DNA of 23,023 bases, from positions 1 through 23,023 of the IMG/VR virus record IMGVR_UViG_3300022839_000099; one strand, 5' to 3'. The position numbers were made by a program, and so were the translations under genes. Under the pieces are notes generated by a model. The model did no database searches and was not told the origin of the DNA. It worked only from the letters and a program-made list of their open reading frames with translations. The DNA is from a virus. Below, in pieces: positions 1 through 7,829 of this stretch (the stretch's first letter is position 1; each line of letters begins with the position of its first letter).

Positions 1-1138
1 CTAGATTAGTTAATGAGAAATCTAATTGTCCAGAAGCAGACATTGATATTTCTTTTAGTCCAGAAACTCCTTGCAGTTTACTTAAAATTACTGGAGTGAT
101 TTCACTTTGTGAAACATCGCCAAGTGACTCAGAAATTTCTCCAAGTTTTTTACCAACAGTTTTTCTTTCTGCTTCAAGTTCTTTCAATCTTCCGACAATA
201 GGTTTTCCAACCACTTCAATTGGATTTTTTGTAGATCCACCAGTTTCAAATTGTTTAACAACATCAGCCAATTGTCTAAGAGATGATTTTTGTTCTTTTG
301 GTAAGTTGTAAATTCTTTGAACATCTAAAATATCAACTTCATCTCTAACCGCTTGTTTTGCCTTTTGAGTTGGAAGTTTTTTTACTAATTCTTTAGTGGC
401 TTGTGTTGCTTCGTTGTTTGATTTTACTCTTCGTGGAATATCCATAACTTCTTGTCCCATATTTTTTAATGGTTGTACTATACCTTTTACTATATTTAAA
501 GTACCAGAACCAACCTCATTAATAGTAGGTCCCATAGATTTAACAGCATCCACTCCTTTATTAAGAGCTTGACCGGCAACCTCTTGAAGTGGTTTTTTAA
601 TAAGACCTCCTGTTCCAATATCAAGAGCAAGTCCTAACCCTCCCAAAGTTGCATCGACATCTCTTCTTTTCACATCATCAAGGTTTTGATACCAAGTCAT
701 AACTTCTTGAACCGGTTGTGTGCCTGCTATTTTTTCAACTCCAGTTTCAACAACATCTCCGATAGCTTCTTGATATTTTTGTGGAGTCAAAGATTTCATT
801 ACACCCATAGATGTTTCTCCGATAATATCAGAAGCAAAACCAGCACCTTGTCCAAATTTTTGCAAAAGTCCTCGTGCTTTTGTTTGCTCTCCTCGTTGAA
901 CAGCTTCATCTATTTCTCCAAAAGTATCTGATCGCTTAACAGCTGAATTTTTAATTCCTGTTACAATACCTTTAAGATCAGCAACGAAACCTTCGTCTGG
1001 CTTAATTCTGTTTCCATAGTCTGGATATTTTTTCAGAGTTTTTTCTCCAATTTCACGATCTGAAATACCACCATATTCCGGATATTGTCGTTTAATTTTT
1101 TGTCCAAATTCTTCTAATGTCAATTTATTTCCATCCAT
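1..1138 (-). CDS. Large virion-type protein, N-terminal 379 residues (runs off window)
   Basis: An open minus-strand frame starts at ATG 1138 and has no stop before base 1, so only the N-terminal part is present. The first ~45 residues carry two related half-motifs, IKRQYPEYGGISDREIGEK and LKKYPDYG. Similar KYPxY-type openings are, from memory, common in environmental phage virion proteins. A glycine- and alanine-rich amphipathic stretch follows (GGLGLALDIGTGGLIKK, about residues 175-195), then a lysine- and glutamate-rich, probably helical part. Its place at the end of the late block, after a nozzle-like and an internal-type gene, suggests a large internal or ejection protein. No enzyme motif is visible in this part. 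The frame is secure; the role is inferred from position and composition. Confidence 0.75.
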   Translation of the reverse strand, partial: MDGNKLTLEEFGQKIKRQYPEYGGISDREIGEKTLKKYPDYGNRIKPDEGFVADLKGIVTGIKNSAVKRSDTFGEIDEAVQRGEQTKARGLLQKFGQGAGFASDIIGETSMGVMKSLTPQKYQEAIGDVVETGVEKIAGTQPVQEVMTWYQNLDDVKRRDVDATLGGLGLALDIGTGGLIKKPLQEVAGQALNKGVDAVKSMGPTINEVGSGTLNIVKGIVQPLKNMGQEVMDIPRRVKSNNEATQATKELVKKLPTQKAKQAVRDEVDILDVQRIYNLPKEQKSSLRQLADVVKQFETGGSTKNPIEVVGKPIVGRLKELEAERKTVGKKLGEISESLGDVSQSEITPVILSKLQGVSGLKEISMSASGQLDFSLTNL

Positions 1139-1143
1139 AAAAA

Positions 1144-2553
1144 TTATAAGTTAAGGTTTAGGGGATCGCTCTGTACTCCGATACCTAAAGGATCAGAATT
1201 TAAACTACCACCAGCGTTTAAAACGGCTCTCTCTGTTAGCATTTGAAGTTGATCTAATTCTTTCTTAAAGGTTGCTTCGGTTGTTTTGTAGCCTACGACA
1301 TTTCCGTTTTTATCAGTTTGTCGCCATGTTCCAATCCTTGAAGCTGAAGAGTTTAGCATAGCCAACTCTTTTTCAGACAAAGCACCCAGAGTTCCACCTG
1401 CTTTTTTCAAATTTACTAGCGTGTCCAATGTTTCTCGTGAAACTAATTGCTCTACTCCGGCAACGAAATCACCCTTTGATCCAGTAAATTTATTAAATAG
1501 ATTAAATCGTGCTAAAGCGTTTGGTCCAACAGCATTTGCTGATCCGATAGATGCTGAAAGTCCAGAAATTTGTCCAATTTTGTCTTTCAACACTGGAAGA
1601 ATTGCCTTACTTGCATCTTCCGCTTCTTGAGCTGTTACAGCGTTTTTAAGAGCAAAAGAAAGGCTATCCTCCTCTCTTCTTAATACAGAAGAATATCTTG
1701 CCAACTCTTTTTGTCTTATAAAAGATTTTTCAGATTGTTTTTCTTCAAAAGATTGTTGAGCTTGCATTTTTTCACTCTCAGTCATGTCATTTTGAACAAA
1801 ATCGTAAAGTGTTTTATAAAGACTTACTTGTCGAGCATCCTCATCTTTCATGTCTTGAATTCTATCAGTCACAGTCTTTTCTGCTGAAATAAAATCATTA
1901 TTTGCTACATCATATTCAATTGATTTATATGCAAGATTTCTGTTTGTGTCTTCCGTAAGTTTATTAATTTCATTATTAATAGAACCCATTGAACGACCTT
2001 CTTTATTTGAATTTTTTAACTCACCTTTTTTTTCTTCATAACCCACACGAATAGATCTCATTTGATTTAACAATTGATTTGATATTCTTCCTTTTTCTTC
2101 AACATTTGCATCTTTTCTAAGTTGAGCTTTTTCTGCTGTATTGTCTTTATTTAAAGAGCCAAGAAGAGCTTCTTGAATCTGGTCCTTCATTGTTTTTTCT
2201 TTTACAACCGGAGTTGTTGCTACTGGCATAGGCTTGTTTTCTTGTGAAGTGGCCATTGCTGAAGCATTAAAGCCGGCATTTGCCACTGGCATAGTATTTT
2301 CTCTAACAACATTTTGAACTTGATTTACATTAGATGTTTCCTTATTCAGAGAATCGGCAGGGATGGGAGTCATTGTGTTTGAAGCTCTTGTAATTGTTTT
2401 TGGAGAAACAAAACCATCTGTTCCATCAAGTTTTGTAATATTAGCTCCAAATTTTGGGCTAGAATTTAAAGTGTTTTGAAATTTGTTTATTTCATTTATT
2501 TGTGAGCTTTTTGCTTCACTTCCGAATATATTTTGTAAAAAGTTTTTTGCCAT
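1144..2553 (-). CDS. Putative internal virion / ejection protein
   Basis: A 469-residue protein. The start chosen is ATG 2553 (MAKNFLQ). A TTG three codons upstream is open but would need initiation right at the predicted transcription start. Residues ~1-130 are low-complexity, rich in N, T, P and V. Residues ~130-320 are charged and probably coiled coil (EEKKGELKNSNKEG, QSFEEKQSEKSFIRQKELAR). The C-terminal third contains LVNLKKAGGTLGALSEKELA, a pattern that resembles C-terminal parts of other phage structural proteins. No catalytic motif or membrane segment is visible. It lies between the nozzle-like gene and the large terminal gene, the usual place for podovirus internal core proteins. An extended -10 site stands just upstream, so it may have its own promoter. 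Confidence 0.7.
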   Translation of the reverse strand: MAKNFLQNIFGSEAKSSQINEINKFQNTLNSSPKFGANITKLDGTDGFVSPKTITRASNTMTPIPADSLNKETSNVNQVQNVVRENTMPVANAGFNASAMATSQENKPMPVATTPVVKEKTMKDQIQEALLGSLNKDNTAEKAQLRKDANVEEKGRISNQLLNQMRSIRVGYEEKKGELKNSNKEGRSMGSINNEINKLTEDTNRNLAYKSIEYDVANNDFISAEKTVTDRIQDMKDEDARQVSLYKTLYDFVQNDMTESEKMQAQQSFEEKQSEKSFIRQKELARYSSVLRREEDSLSFALKNAVTAQEAEDASKAILPVLKDKIGQISGLSASIGSANAVGPNALARFNLFNKFTGSKGDFVAGVEQLVSRETLDTLVNLKKAGGTLGALSEKELAMLNSSASRIGTWRQTDKNGNVVGYKTTEATFKKELDQLQMLTERAVLNAGGSLNSDPLGIGVQSDPLNLNL

Positions 2554-2564
2554 AATTGTCAATT

Positions 2565-2587
2565 ATTATACCACATATACCACATTA
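2565..2587 (-). promoter_or_regulatory. Extended -10 promoter upstream of the internal protein gene
   Basis: On the minus strand TGTGGTATAAT (TATAAT at 2570-2565) is preceded by a second TGTGGTATA. The TG one base before TATAAT makes an extended -10. No good -35 lies at 16-18 bases. The same TGTGGTATRAT word precedes the scaffold and TerS genes. The -10 ends 11 bases before ATG 2553, so any leader would be only a few bases long. Confidence 0.5.
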
Positions 2588-4609
2588 GATTGCGTCAATG
2601 TGTTTTTTGTTTGTTAATGTTATCTCTTCTATCGTCACATCTATACCTCTCATTTCAACTTTTATTTCCAAAAACTTTGATTTAGATCCAATAGGTTTTG
2701 AAAAATAATTTTTATTTGCATTTGGTGTTGTTGATGTGATCACTGCCAATTCTTTGTAATTATCAACATTGAAACGAATGACATCACCAGAAACAGCAAA
2801 AGGAAAAGCTTCTTCTAGTGTGACAGTATAAGTTCCTGTACTTAAACTAATTGTGGATATTGTTGACATGTGTCCAGAACCTACGCCAGCAATAATTTCA
2901 ACCTCATCACCAACAGAAGCCAAAGACATATCAACGACAGTTGTGAAAACAGTTGTACTTGTCCAAACACCATTCCACGAACTTGTAATATTTCCTGTTA
3001 TAGAACTAAAAGGCAATCCCACTTTATCAATTTCTTTATATTTAATTATGATTTTATCTTCTACTTTTAAAGGCTTGAACTTCACATAAATATTTGAATA
3101 TTCATCAATAATTCTCGGAGAAGATAATTTAGGCATAACAAAATATCCACGATTAGGAAGGAAAGGAGAAACACCATTAATTACAGTCAAATCAGTCGCA
3201 GAATTTTGTTTTGAATAAAGATCTGCTGTCATGCAAATTCTTCCAGATCTCGTGCTGTCAAATAAAACATTATTTAATACAGCCATAGACATATTATTGT
3301 CATAAGCACCCCAACCGAAATCAGAAGAAGCAAACACGAACCAACTTTGTCCGACTGCTCCAGCTCCAGAAATATCAATTGCTGTCCCTGCGATTGCATT
3401 TGCATAAGTTGTGGCCAATTTAAATACAGTTGAGCTTATTTTTATAAAGTAATAAACAGTTGACTCTTTCAGTTCGTCAATTACTGGAGTGGCTCTATCA
3501 AACAAAACATACATTCCGGTTGAGTAATTATTTAAGTTACCAGAAGTAAGCGTGAAGTTATTTAAAGAAGTATCAACTGTTACATTTGAACCAGAAATAT
3601 TTCTAACTTTTGAAGCACTCGGAGCATATCTGTGGTAAAGAGAATTGTTTGTAAAATCAAAGCACCATATTCCAGAAAGGAAATTTGGAAGAATTCTTAA
3701 AATACCATTCTCAGTTAAGCTTGAGATATTCATATAAACCAAGTCACCATCTGTGACCATTGATCTGTTTGTGGCTCTTGAAGCCGAGTTTTGTTTGTCG
3801 GCCCATTCAATATCAGAATTGTATACCGGCAACTGTGCCAAAGAATCAAAACCACCTCCATTAAAATAAAGAAGTTGCCCTAAAGATGTCAAACATATAA
3901 CTGAAGATTTAAAAGGCTTCATTGTGAAAATTTCAAATGTTCCTACGCCGAAAGCGAACTCAATACCTACTTGAATTGTTGAAACTGTAAATAATTTTGC
4001 TTCACCTCCAGACAAATTTCTTGTTGCAATGTAAAGTGTGTTTCCAACAGTTGAAAGGGAAGTGACATAATAACTTGAAGGAAGAGTTAGAATTGTTCCA
4101 CTTACTGCCCACGCTGTACTAATAAATTTAACAATATTTCCACGAGCCACAACTAACGAAGCTTCAGACTCCCAAGCTGTCATAACAAAAGGAGCTGTCA
4201 CCGACATAGAAGTTGATACTGTTGTCCATGTAGTAGATGCTGAACGATAAAATATACTTGCTCCATCAGAAACAACTTCTGTTCCATTAAAATAAACAAC
4301 ATCATCATCAAGTGAAGGAGATGGTGAATTTGTGTGAGAAGAGATATTTTGAAAAATGTCCAAATCCAAAGTTCCACGAAAAACTTCATCAGAGTTTATA
4401 TAAACTTGTGAGGCAGAAGCCAACATAGCATCGGCACTATCAAGCGATGCATCATCTTCTGTTGTCATTACAGCAAAAGAAGGCTCAGACAATTTTATAT
4501 ATCCTTCTTTATCTAAATTAATATTTCTTGATCTTAAAATAGTACCAGAAAAATCAGATTTATTATCTTGAAGATGTGTTTTTGTTTCTTGATTTGGTAT
4601 TACAAACAT
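2585..4609 (-). CDS. Putative tail nozzle / tail tubular protein B-like
   Basis: A 674-residue protein rich in S, T, V and aromatic residues, with many short beta-strand-like stretches and no membrane segment. Repeated hydrophobic blades (SLVVARGNIVKFIS, NTLYIATRNLSGGEAKLFTV, SSVICLTSLGQLLYFNGG) look like a beta-propeller, as in podovirus nozzle proteins of the T7 gp12 or P22 gp10 type. Following the head-tail connector downstream in the same operon fits this. The C-terminal part (SSPRIIDEYSNIYVKFKPLK onward) reads as a separate beta domain. The start context is TTAATATG. A receptor-binding or baseplate-type protein is the alternative. The assignment rests on composition and gene order, not on a diagnostic motif. 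Confidence 0.6.
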   Translation of the reverse strand: MFVIPNQETKTHLQDNKSDFSGTILRSRNINLDKEGYIKLSEPSFAVMTTEDDASLDSADAMLASASQVYINSDEVFRGTLDLDIFQNISSHTNSPSPSLDDDVVYFNGTEVVSDGASIFYRSASTTWTTVSTSMSVTAPFVMTAWESEASLVVARGNIVKFISTAWAVSGTILTLPSSYYVTSLSTVGNTLYIATRNLSGGEAKLFTVSTIQVGIEFAFGVGTFEIFTMKPFKSSVICLTSLGQLLYFNGGGFDSLAQLPVYNSDIEWADKQNSASRATNRSMVTDGDLVYMNISSLTENGILRILPNFLSGIWCFDFTNNSLYHRYAPSASKVRNISGSNVTVDTSLNNFTLTSGNLNNYSTGMYVLFDRATPVIDELKESTVYYFIKISSTVFKLATTYANAIAGTAIDISGAGAVGQSWFVFASSDFGWGAYDNNMSMAVLNNVLFDSTRSGRICMTADLYSKQNSATDLTVINGVSPFLPNRGYFVMPKLSSPRIIDEYSNIYVKFKPLKVEDKIIIKYKEIDKVGLPFSSITGNITSSWNGVWTSTTVFTTVVDMSLASVGDEVEIIAGVGSGHMSTISTISLSTGTYTVTLEEAFPFAVSGDVIRFNVDNYKELAVITSTTPNANKNYFSKPIGSKSKFLEIKVEMRGIDVTIEEITLTNKKHIDAI

Positions 4610-4610
4610 A

Positions 4611-4766
4611 TTAAGGAGTGATTACTTTTATAATAATTCTTCTTGAAGACTCATCTAATGGAAAAGTGATTTGCTGTTGTTTTTTATTTTTCATAAAAAT
4701 TAACAAAGACTGAATATCTCTTTCCATCTGATCAAATTTTCTTTTTTCTTCAACTGTCATTGCCAT
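4611..4766 (-). CDS. Small 51-residue virion-associated protein
   Basis: The start is set at ATG 4766 (MAMTVEEKRKFD), not the TTG 26 codons upstream, because the ATG directly follows the stop of the fibre-like gene as TAA-T-ATG. The N-terminal half is a charged helix (EEKRKFDQMERDIQSLLIF). The C-terminal half holds QQITFPLDESSRRII, a QQxxxPLDxxSxxII-type pattern that I recall from small genes beside tail genes in environmental podoviruses. The stop at 4611 is one base from the ATG of the nozzle-like gene, so the three genes are probably translationally coupled. The function is unknown; a tail assembly or fibre-attachment factor is a guess. Confidence 0.65.
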   Translation of the reverse strand: MAMTVEEKRKFDQMERDIQSLLIFMKNKKQQQITFPLDESSRRIIIKVITP

Positions 4767-4767
4767 A

Positions 4768-6237
4768 TTAGAGATTTTTACTTCTATTAATCCAGCTCTC
4801 TGTATTTTTATCAGTATTTGTTGCGGATGAGTTATTTTTGTCAAAAGGCAACCTCCACCCTGTTGTTTTGACTATTACATTTATCATTGTAACAACAAAA
4901 GTTGCAGTTGTCGCTTTTATACTTAGTGCCACACGAAACAAATTATCAATTCCTGTTAGTGTGAATGTTCCAACTGATGCAATGATCCCAAAACCTTTTA
5001 CCAAAATTGCATTAACACCAGTCAAAACAAATGTTGCCACCTCTGCGATCAGATTTTGACCTTTTGAAAACAAGACACTAATTCCTGTAAGGATGAAAGC
5101 ACCTGTATCTGCTATAAGTATTTTTCCTCTTAATAGGGTTACATCTATTCCAGTCAAAACAAATGTCCCAACTGAAGCGATCAGTAAACCACCGGACCGG
5201 AAGACAATCTCTACTCCTGTAAGTGTAAATGTTCCAAGTGATGCAAGTAATCCAAAACCATTTCTCAATGCAGAAGCAAATCCTGTCAAAACAAATGTTC
5301 CGGAGCTTGCGATTATTGTCAAAGCAATTCTGAAAATATTATCAACACCAGTCAAAACAAATGTCCCAACTGAAGCAATCATTCCCTTGCCTTGAATTAG
5401 GGTTGCATTTATTCCAGTCAAAACAAATGTCCCAACTGAAGCAATCATGTTTCTACCTATTTTTAAGAGATTTGCAACACCAGTCAAAACAAAGGTCCCA
5501 ATTGAAGCAATCATGTTTCTACCTATTTTTAAGAGATTTGCAACACCAGTCAAAACAAAGGTCCCAATTGAAGCGATCATTGGATAATTTACACTAAAAG
5601 GATGTGATAATCCTGCACCTCCGTTGTATAAAGTGGTAACTTCTGCTGATGTAAGTGCTTTGTTCCAGATACCTACTTCGTCTATTTGTCCGTCAAAGTA
5701 GGAAGCTGAAACCACACTTGAGCGACCTATTGAGACTAAGTGCGAAGATGTTTTCATCGTTCCAGTTTTTGCTACTGCAGTTGCATCACTTACACCATTT
5801 AAATACAGTTTTATATTAGTACCATCCCAAGTATATACAGCAAAATACCAAACACCTGTGGAAAGACTTGTTCCACCAGTTATGTACGCTTCAGTAGTAG
5901 TCGCCACCGTAGCCTGTAATTTATTGCCGTTAGTTACTCTAAATAATTGATTAAAAGTAGTGTTGTCTGTCTTACCTATCATGAATTGATATGCTCCGAG
6001 AACATCTAACTTTATCCAACAAGCTACTGAAACTGCTGTATATGCAGAAAGCAAAGATGTCCCTACAGTTTGACATTGATTAGAACCATTAAGTGTCAGA
6101 GCATTGTTTATTTTTCCTGCTGTAAAGGTTGCTGTTCCTACATTTGTACCATTATTAGAACCTGCACTATCAACAGCGTTTCCAGATGCCTCGTCTAGTT
6201 TCCAGTAAGATACTAAGTTTGTTAGTAATGATGACAT
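4768..6237 (-). CDS. LamG-like fibre or adhesin protein with eleven 22-residue repeats
   Basis: A 489-residue protein in three parts. Residues ~1-210 form a concanavalin/LamG-like jelly roll: LVSYWKLDEASGN at the start, AVSVACWIKLD in the middle, GVWYFAVYTWDGTNIKLYLNG, and the closing FDGQIDEVGIWNKALTSAEV, which is very typical of the family. Residues ~220-460 are eleven tandem copies of a 22-residue unit with core IASVGTFVLTG. The last ~30 residues are charged and carry WRLPFDKN. LamG domains on virions usually bind glycans, so a host-binding or decorative fibre role is likely, with the repeats as a stalk or spacer. Neighbours are a small structural protein and the 51-residue gene. Unequal recombination could easily change the copy number. 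Confidence 0.8.
   Translation of the reverse strand: MSSLLTNLVSYWKLDEASGNAVDSAGSNNGTNVGTATFTAGKINNALTLNGSNQCQTVGTSLLSAYTAVSVACWIKLDVLGAYQFMIGKTDNTTFNQLFRVTNGNKLQATVATTTEAYITGGTSLSTGVWYFAVYTWDGTNIKLYLNGVSDATAVAKTGTMKTSSHLVSIGRSSVVSASYFDGQIDEVGIWNKALTSAEVTTLYNGGAGLSHPFSVNYPMIASIGTFVLTGVANLLKIGRNMIASIGTFVLTGVANLLKIGRNMIASVGTFVLTGINATLIQGKGMIASVGTFVLTGVDNIFRIALTIIASSGTFVLTGFASALRNGFGLLASLGTFTLTGVEIVFRSGGLLIASVGTFVLTGIDVTLLRGKILIADTGAFILTGISVLFSKGQNLIAEVATFVLTGVNAILVKGFGIIASVGTFTLTGIDNLFRVALSIKATTATFVVTMINVIVKTTGWRLPFDKNNSSATNTDKNTESWINRSKNL
4858..5580 (-). repeat. Eleven tandem 66-bp coding repeats
   Basis: Eleven in-frame 66-bp units encode the 22-residue repeat. The two units nearest the LamG domain (about 5453-5584) are almost identical in DNA, while those further on have diverged at protein level, with conserved GTFVLTG cores. 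Recent duplication of the first unit is the simplest reading. Confidence 0.95.
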
Positions 6238-6254
6238 AAGTTTTTTTAATTAAC

Positions 6255-6665
6255 TTATGCAATTGACAACACTCCGTTTACTCCATCAAAGTCAATTGTG
6301 AATGTATCACCATCTTGAAGAGTCAATGCTGATCCGTAATCGTAATAACCAATCAATTCATCATTTGTGGCTGTGTCATTAAAGATATATACATATCTAA
6401 AAGGTCCAGTTGTTCCACCAGTAGAAGTCAAAATTAGATCCGCAAGAATTAATCTGTATGTTCCAGAAATTTGTGCTGAAGATGTTCTTGTAAGAACTCT
6501 CGCAGACAAGTTTGTGTAAGCAATTTGAGTCAATTGTGATAATTGTGTCCAAGTTGATGTGTGTGCTGTGTTTGTAAGTGCAATTGTAAGAGTGTCCGCA
6601 CCTAAGTTGTGAACTTTTTCTGCTACCGCTTCTACAAATGAATTTATTTTGTTAAATGATGCCAT
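6255..6665 (-). CDS. Small virion structural protein
   Basis: A 136-residue beta-rich protein, MASFNKINSFVEAVAEKVHN at the start and DGDTFTIDFDGVNGVLSIA at the end. The opening FNKxNxFVEAxAEKVHNLG and the closing FTIDFDGVNGVL resemble, from memory, a recurrent small structural family in environmental phages. No biochemical role can be stated. It lies between the connector and fibre-like genes, 17 bases from the next start and 11 from the previous stop, clearly in the same transcript. A decoration, head-completion or fibre-adaptor protein would fit. No Shine-Dalgarno sequence precedes the ATG. Confidence 0.7.
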   Translation of the reverse strand: MASFNKINSFVEAVAEKVHNLGADTLTIALTNTAHTSTWTQLSQLTQIAYTNLSARVLTRTSSAQISGTYRLILADLILTSTGGTTGPFRYVYIFNDTATNDELIGYYDYGSALTLQDGDTFTIDFDGVNGVLSIA

Positions 6666-6676
6666 GTTATGTTTAA

Positions 6677-7432
6677 TTATTTATTGCTTTCCATTTTTGG
6701 TGAAAGGCGTCTTTTAATATCTCTTTCTCTTTTTCCATAATGCTTTACCAATGCATTTTTCATTTCCAATAAATCGTTTTTTATGCGATCTATTTGTGGT
6801 AAGGAATGAATCCTTGCGTATTTATACGCAGTGATCAATACCAGTAAATAGTGAAATAAGCCAGAAAATCCAGCTTTTTTTGTTGTGTCCGCAACAGTGA
6901 AGTATGAGGCTTCTCTATTGATGAAAACTTTTAATCCACCTACCGCTTCATAATTTGGAATTAAATCCAAAAATATTCCATTTGATGTTTTATCGTATCT
7001 TTCCGGAACTCCTGTTCTATTTAATCCATCTACAAATCCTTCAATATTATTATTGTATAAGTCATGAGGTGATTGCTGATCTACCGGAGTAAGTTCTTTA
7101 AAAGTTCCATCTCCAATATCAATCATCACTTTATAAATATCTAAAATAACATTTCCTTGCTCATCTGTTGTGAACGCATAATCTCTCTGACCAGAAACTA
7201 AATTGGTTGTAATAATAGGATATTTTGGATGGTTGATGTCATCAAATTGCCATGTGCCACCAGTGCTAAATATTAATGCAAAGATTTCATCTAGTGCATT
7301 ATTAACATTGGCAGTCATTTTAGCCAAAAGAGTTGTGTCGCCAGAAATATCACCATCATTAAATCCACATTCATCTTCAATGTTTTGAACTATTCCATTT
7401 TTATTTGTTGTGTCAGAGAATTTTAAGCTCAT
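6677..7432 (-). CDS. Head-tail connector (adaptor) protein
   Basis: A 251-residue protein with the signature of environmental podovirus adaptors: an N-terminal helical region (NVNNALDEIFALIFS), GTWQFDDIN, a strand leading to ITTNLVSGQRDYAF, then LTPVDQQ, a GxxERYDKTSNGIFLDLIPN segment, and a final helical part (FHYLLVLITAYKYARIHSLP) with a very basic tail (GKRERDIKRRLSPK). This order resembles P22 gp4- and T7 gp11-type connectors, which dock under the portal and build the tail. The position downstream of the capsid gene and upstream of tail genes agrees. The exact relationship to T7 or P22 proteins is inferred. Confidence 0.7.
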   Translation of the reverse strand: MSLKFSDTTNKNGIVQNIEDECGFNDGDISGDTTLLAKMTANVNNALDEIFALIFSTGGTWQFDDINHPKYPIITTNLVSGQRDYAFTTDEQGNVILDIYKVMIDIGDGTFKELTPVDQQSPHDLYNNNIEGFVDGLNRTGVPERYDKTSNGIFLDLIPNYEAVGGLKVFINREASYFTVADTTKKAGFSGLFHYLLVLITAYKYARIHSLPQIDRIKNDLLEMKNALVKHYGKRERDIKRRLSPKMESNK

Positions 7433-7454
7433 GTTTTTGTTTGTTAATTAACAA

Positions 7455-7501
7455 GGACAGATTATGAATCTTCACGACCTGTCCACCTTAATTAAAAGGT
7501 G
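7455..7501 (-). other. Two intergenic hairpins before the connector gene
   Basis: One inverted repeat pairs GGACAG (7455-7460) with CTGTCC (7479-7484). It is followed by a compact hairpin with stem CACCTT/AAGGTG (7484-7489 and 7496-7501) and a six-base AT loop. No U-run follows on the transcribed strand, so a terminator is unlikely. They may be processing or stability elements in the late mRNA. Confidence 0.45.
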
Positions 7502-7509
7502 AGTCGCTA

Positions 7510-7725
7510 CTATTCTAAATTACTTAGTTTTTCCAACAATTCAGCTTTTTTAAGCTCATATTTTGCAGGGTTTTGTTCTTTGTATTTTTCTAACAATTCA
7601 GAATATTCTGCCTTTGTGTACTGAGTAAAAAAAGTAGGAACTTTAACAACTGGTGTTTCCACAACTGGTGTTTCCACAACTGGTGTTTCAGTTACTGCTT
7701 CTTTTTGTTTTTTAGTCTTTGCCAT
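7510..7725 (-). CDS. Small capsid-adjacent protein with PVVET repeats
   Basis: A 71-residue protein with a basic start (MAKTKKQKEA), three copies of a five-residue unit (ETPVV) and a charged helical C-terminus (EYSELLEKYKEQNPAKYELK). It sits directly downstream of the capsid candidate. Small genes there often encode head-decoration or head-tail joining proteins, but no family is recognised. The Pro-Val linker would hold the helix away from the basic end. The start context is an A-run before ATG. Confidence 0.65.
   Translation of the reverse strand: MAKTKKQKEAVTETPVVETPVVETPVVKVPTFFTQYTKAEYSELLEKYKEQNPAKYELKKAELLEKLSNLE
7646..7690 (-). repeat. Three perfect 15-bp tandem repeats
   Basis: The plus-strand unit acaactggtgtttcc occurs three times head to tail, encoding the VVETP linker. 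The units are in frame and identical, so replication slippage would change linker length by five residues without breaking the gene. Confidence 0.95.
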
Positions 7726-7741
7726 TTTTTTAATTTAGTTA

Positions 7742-7818
7742 CTTGCTAGCGGTGTGTAAGTCATGTCGCAGAAATAGGTGAATAAAACTGTCAGCACAAC
7801 CTACACACCGCCAACAAG
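7742..7818 (-). other. Large stem-loop between the capsid and small repeat genes
   Basis: A perfect 10-bp stem (7749-7758 with 7802-7811) is extended by a further 4 bp (7742-7745 with 7815-7818) across a 3x3 internal loop, around a 43-base apical loop. It starts about 11 bases after the capsid stop and ends shortly before the next ATG. No U-tract follows it. It is probably an RNA structure in the late transcript; its function is unknown. Confidence 0.6.
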
Positions 7819-7829
7819 GCGATGAGTAA

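Noticed and set aside
4767-4844. Longer version of the 51-residue protein from TTG
   Set aside because: It would overlap the end of the fibre-like gene by 77 bases; the ATG at 4766 has the recurring TAATATG context.
4858-5580. Regularly spaced repeats suggesting a CRISPR array
   Set aside because: Units are 66 bp, contiguous and in frame with an obvious protein; there are no spacers.
5093-5597. Long plus-strand frames with repeated PVKTNVPTEAI-type sequence
   Set aside because: They are the complement of the 22-residue repeats in the fibre-like gene; periodic DNA keeps other frames open. No start context, and opposite to the transcription of the whole block.
6811-6840. TTGCGT promoter on the plus strand inside the connector gene
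   Set aside because: No -10 at 16-18 bases and no plus-strand gene downstream.
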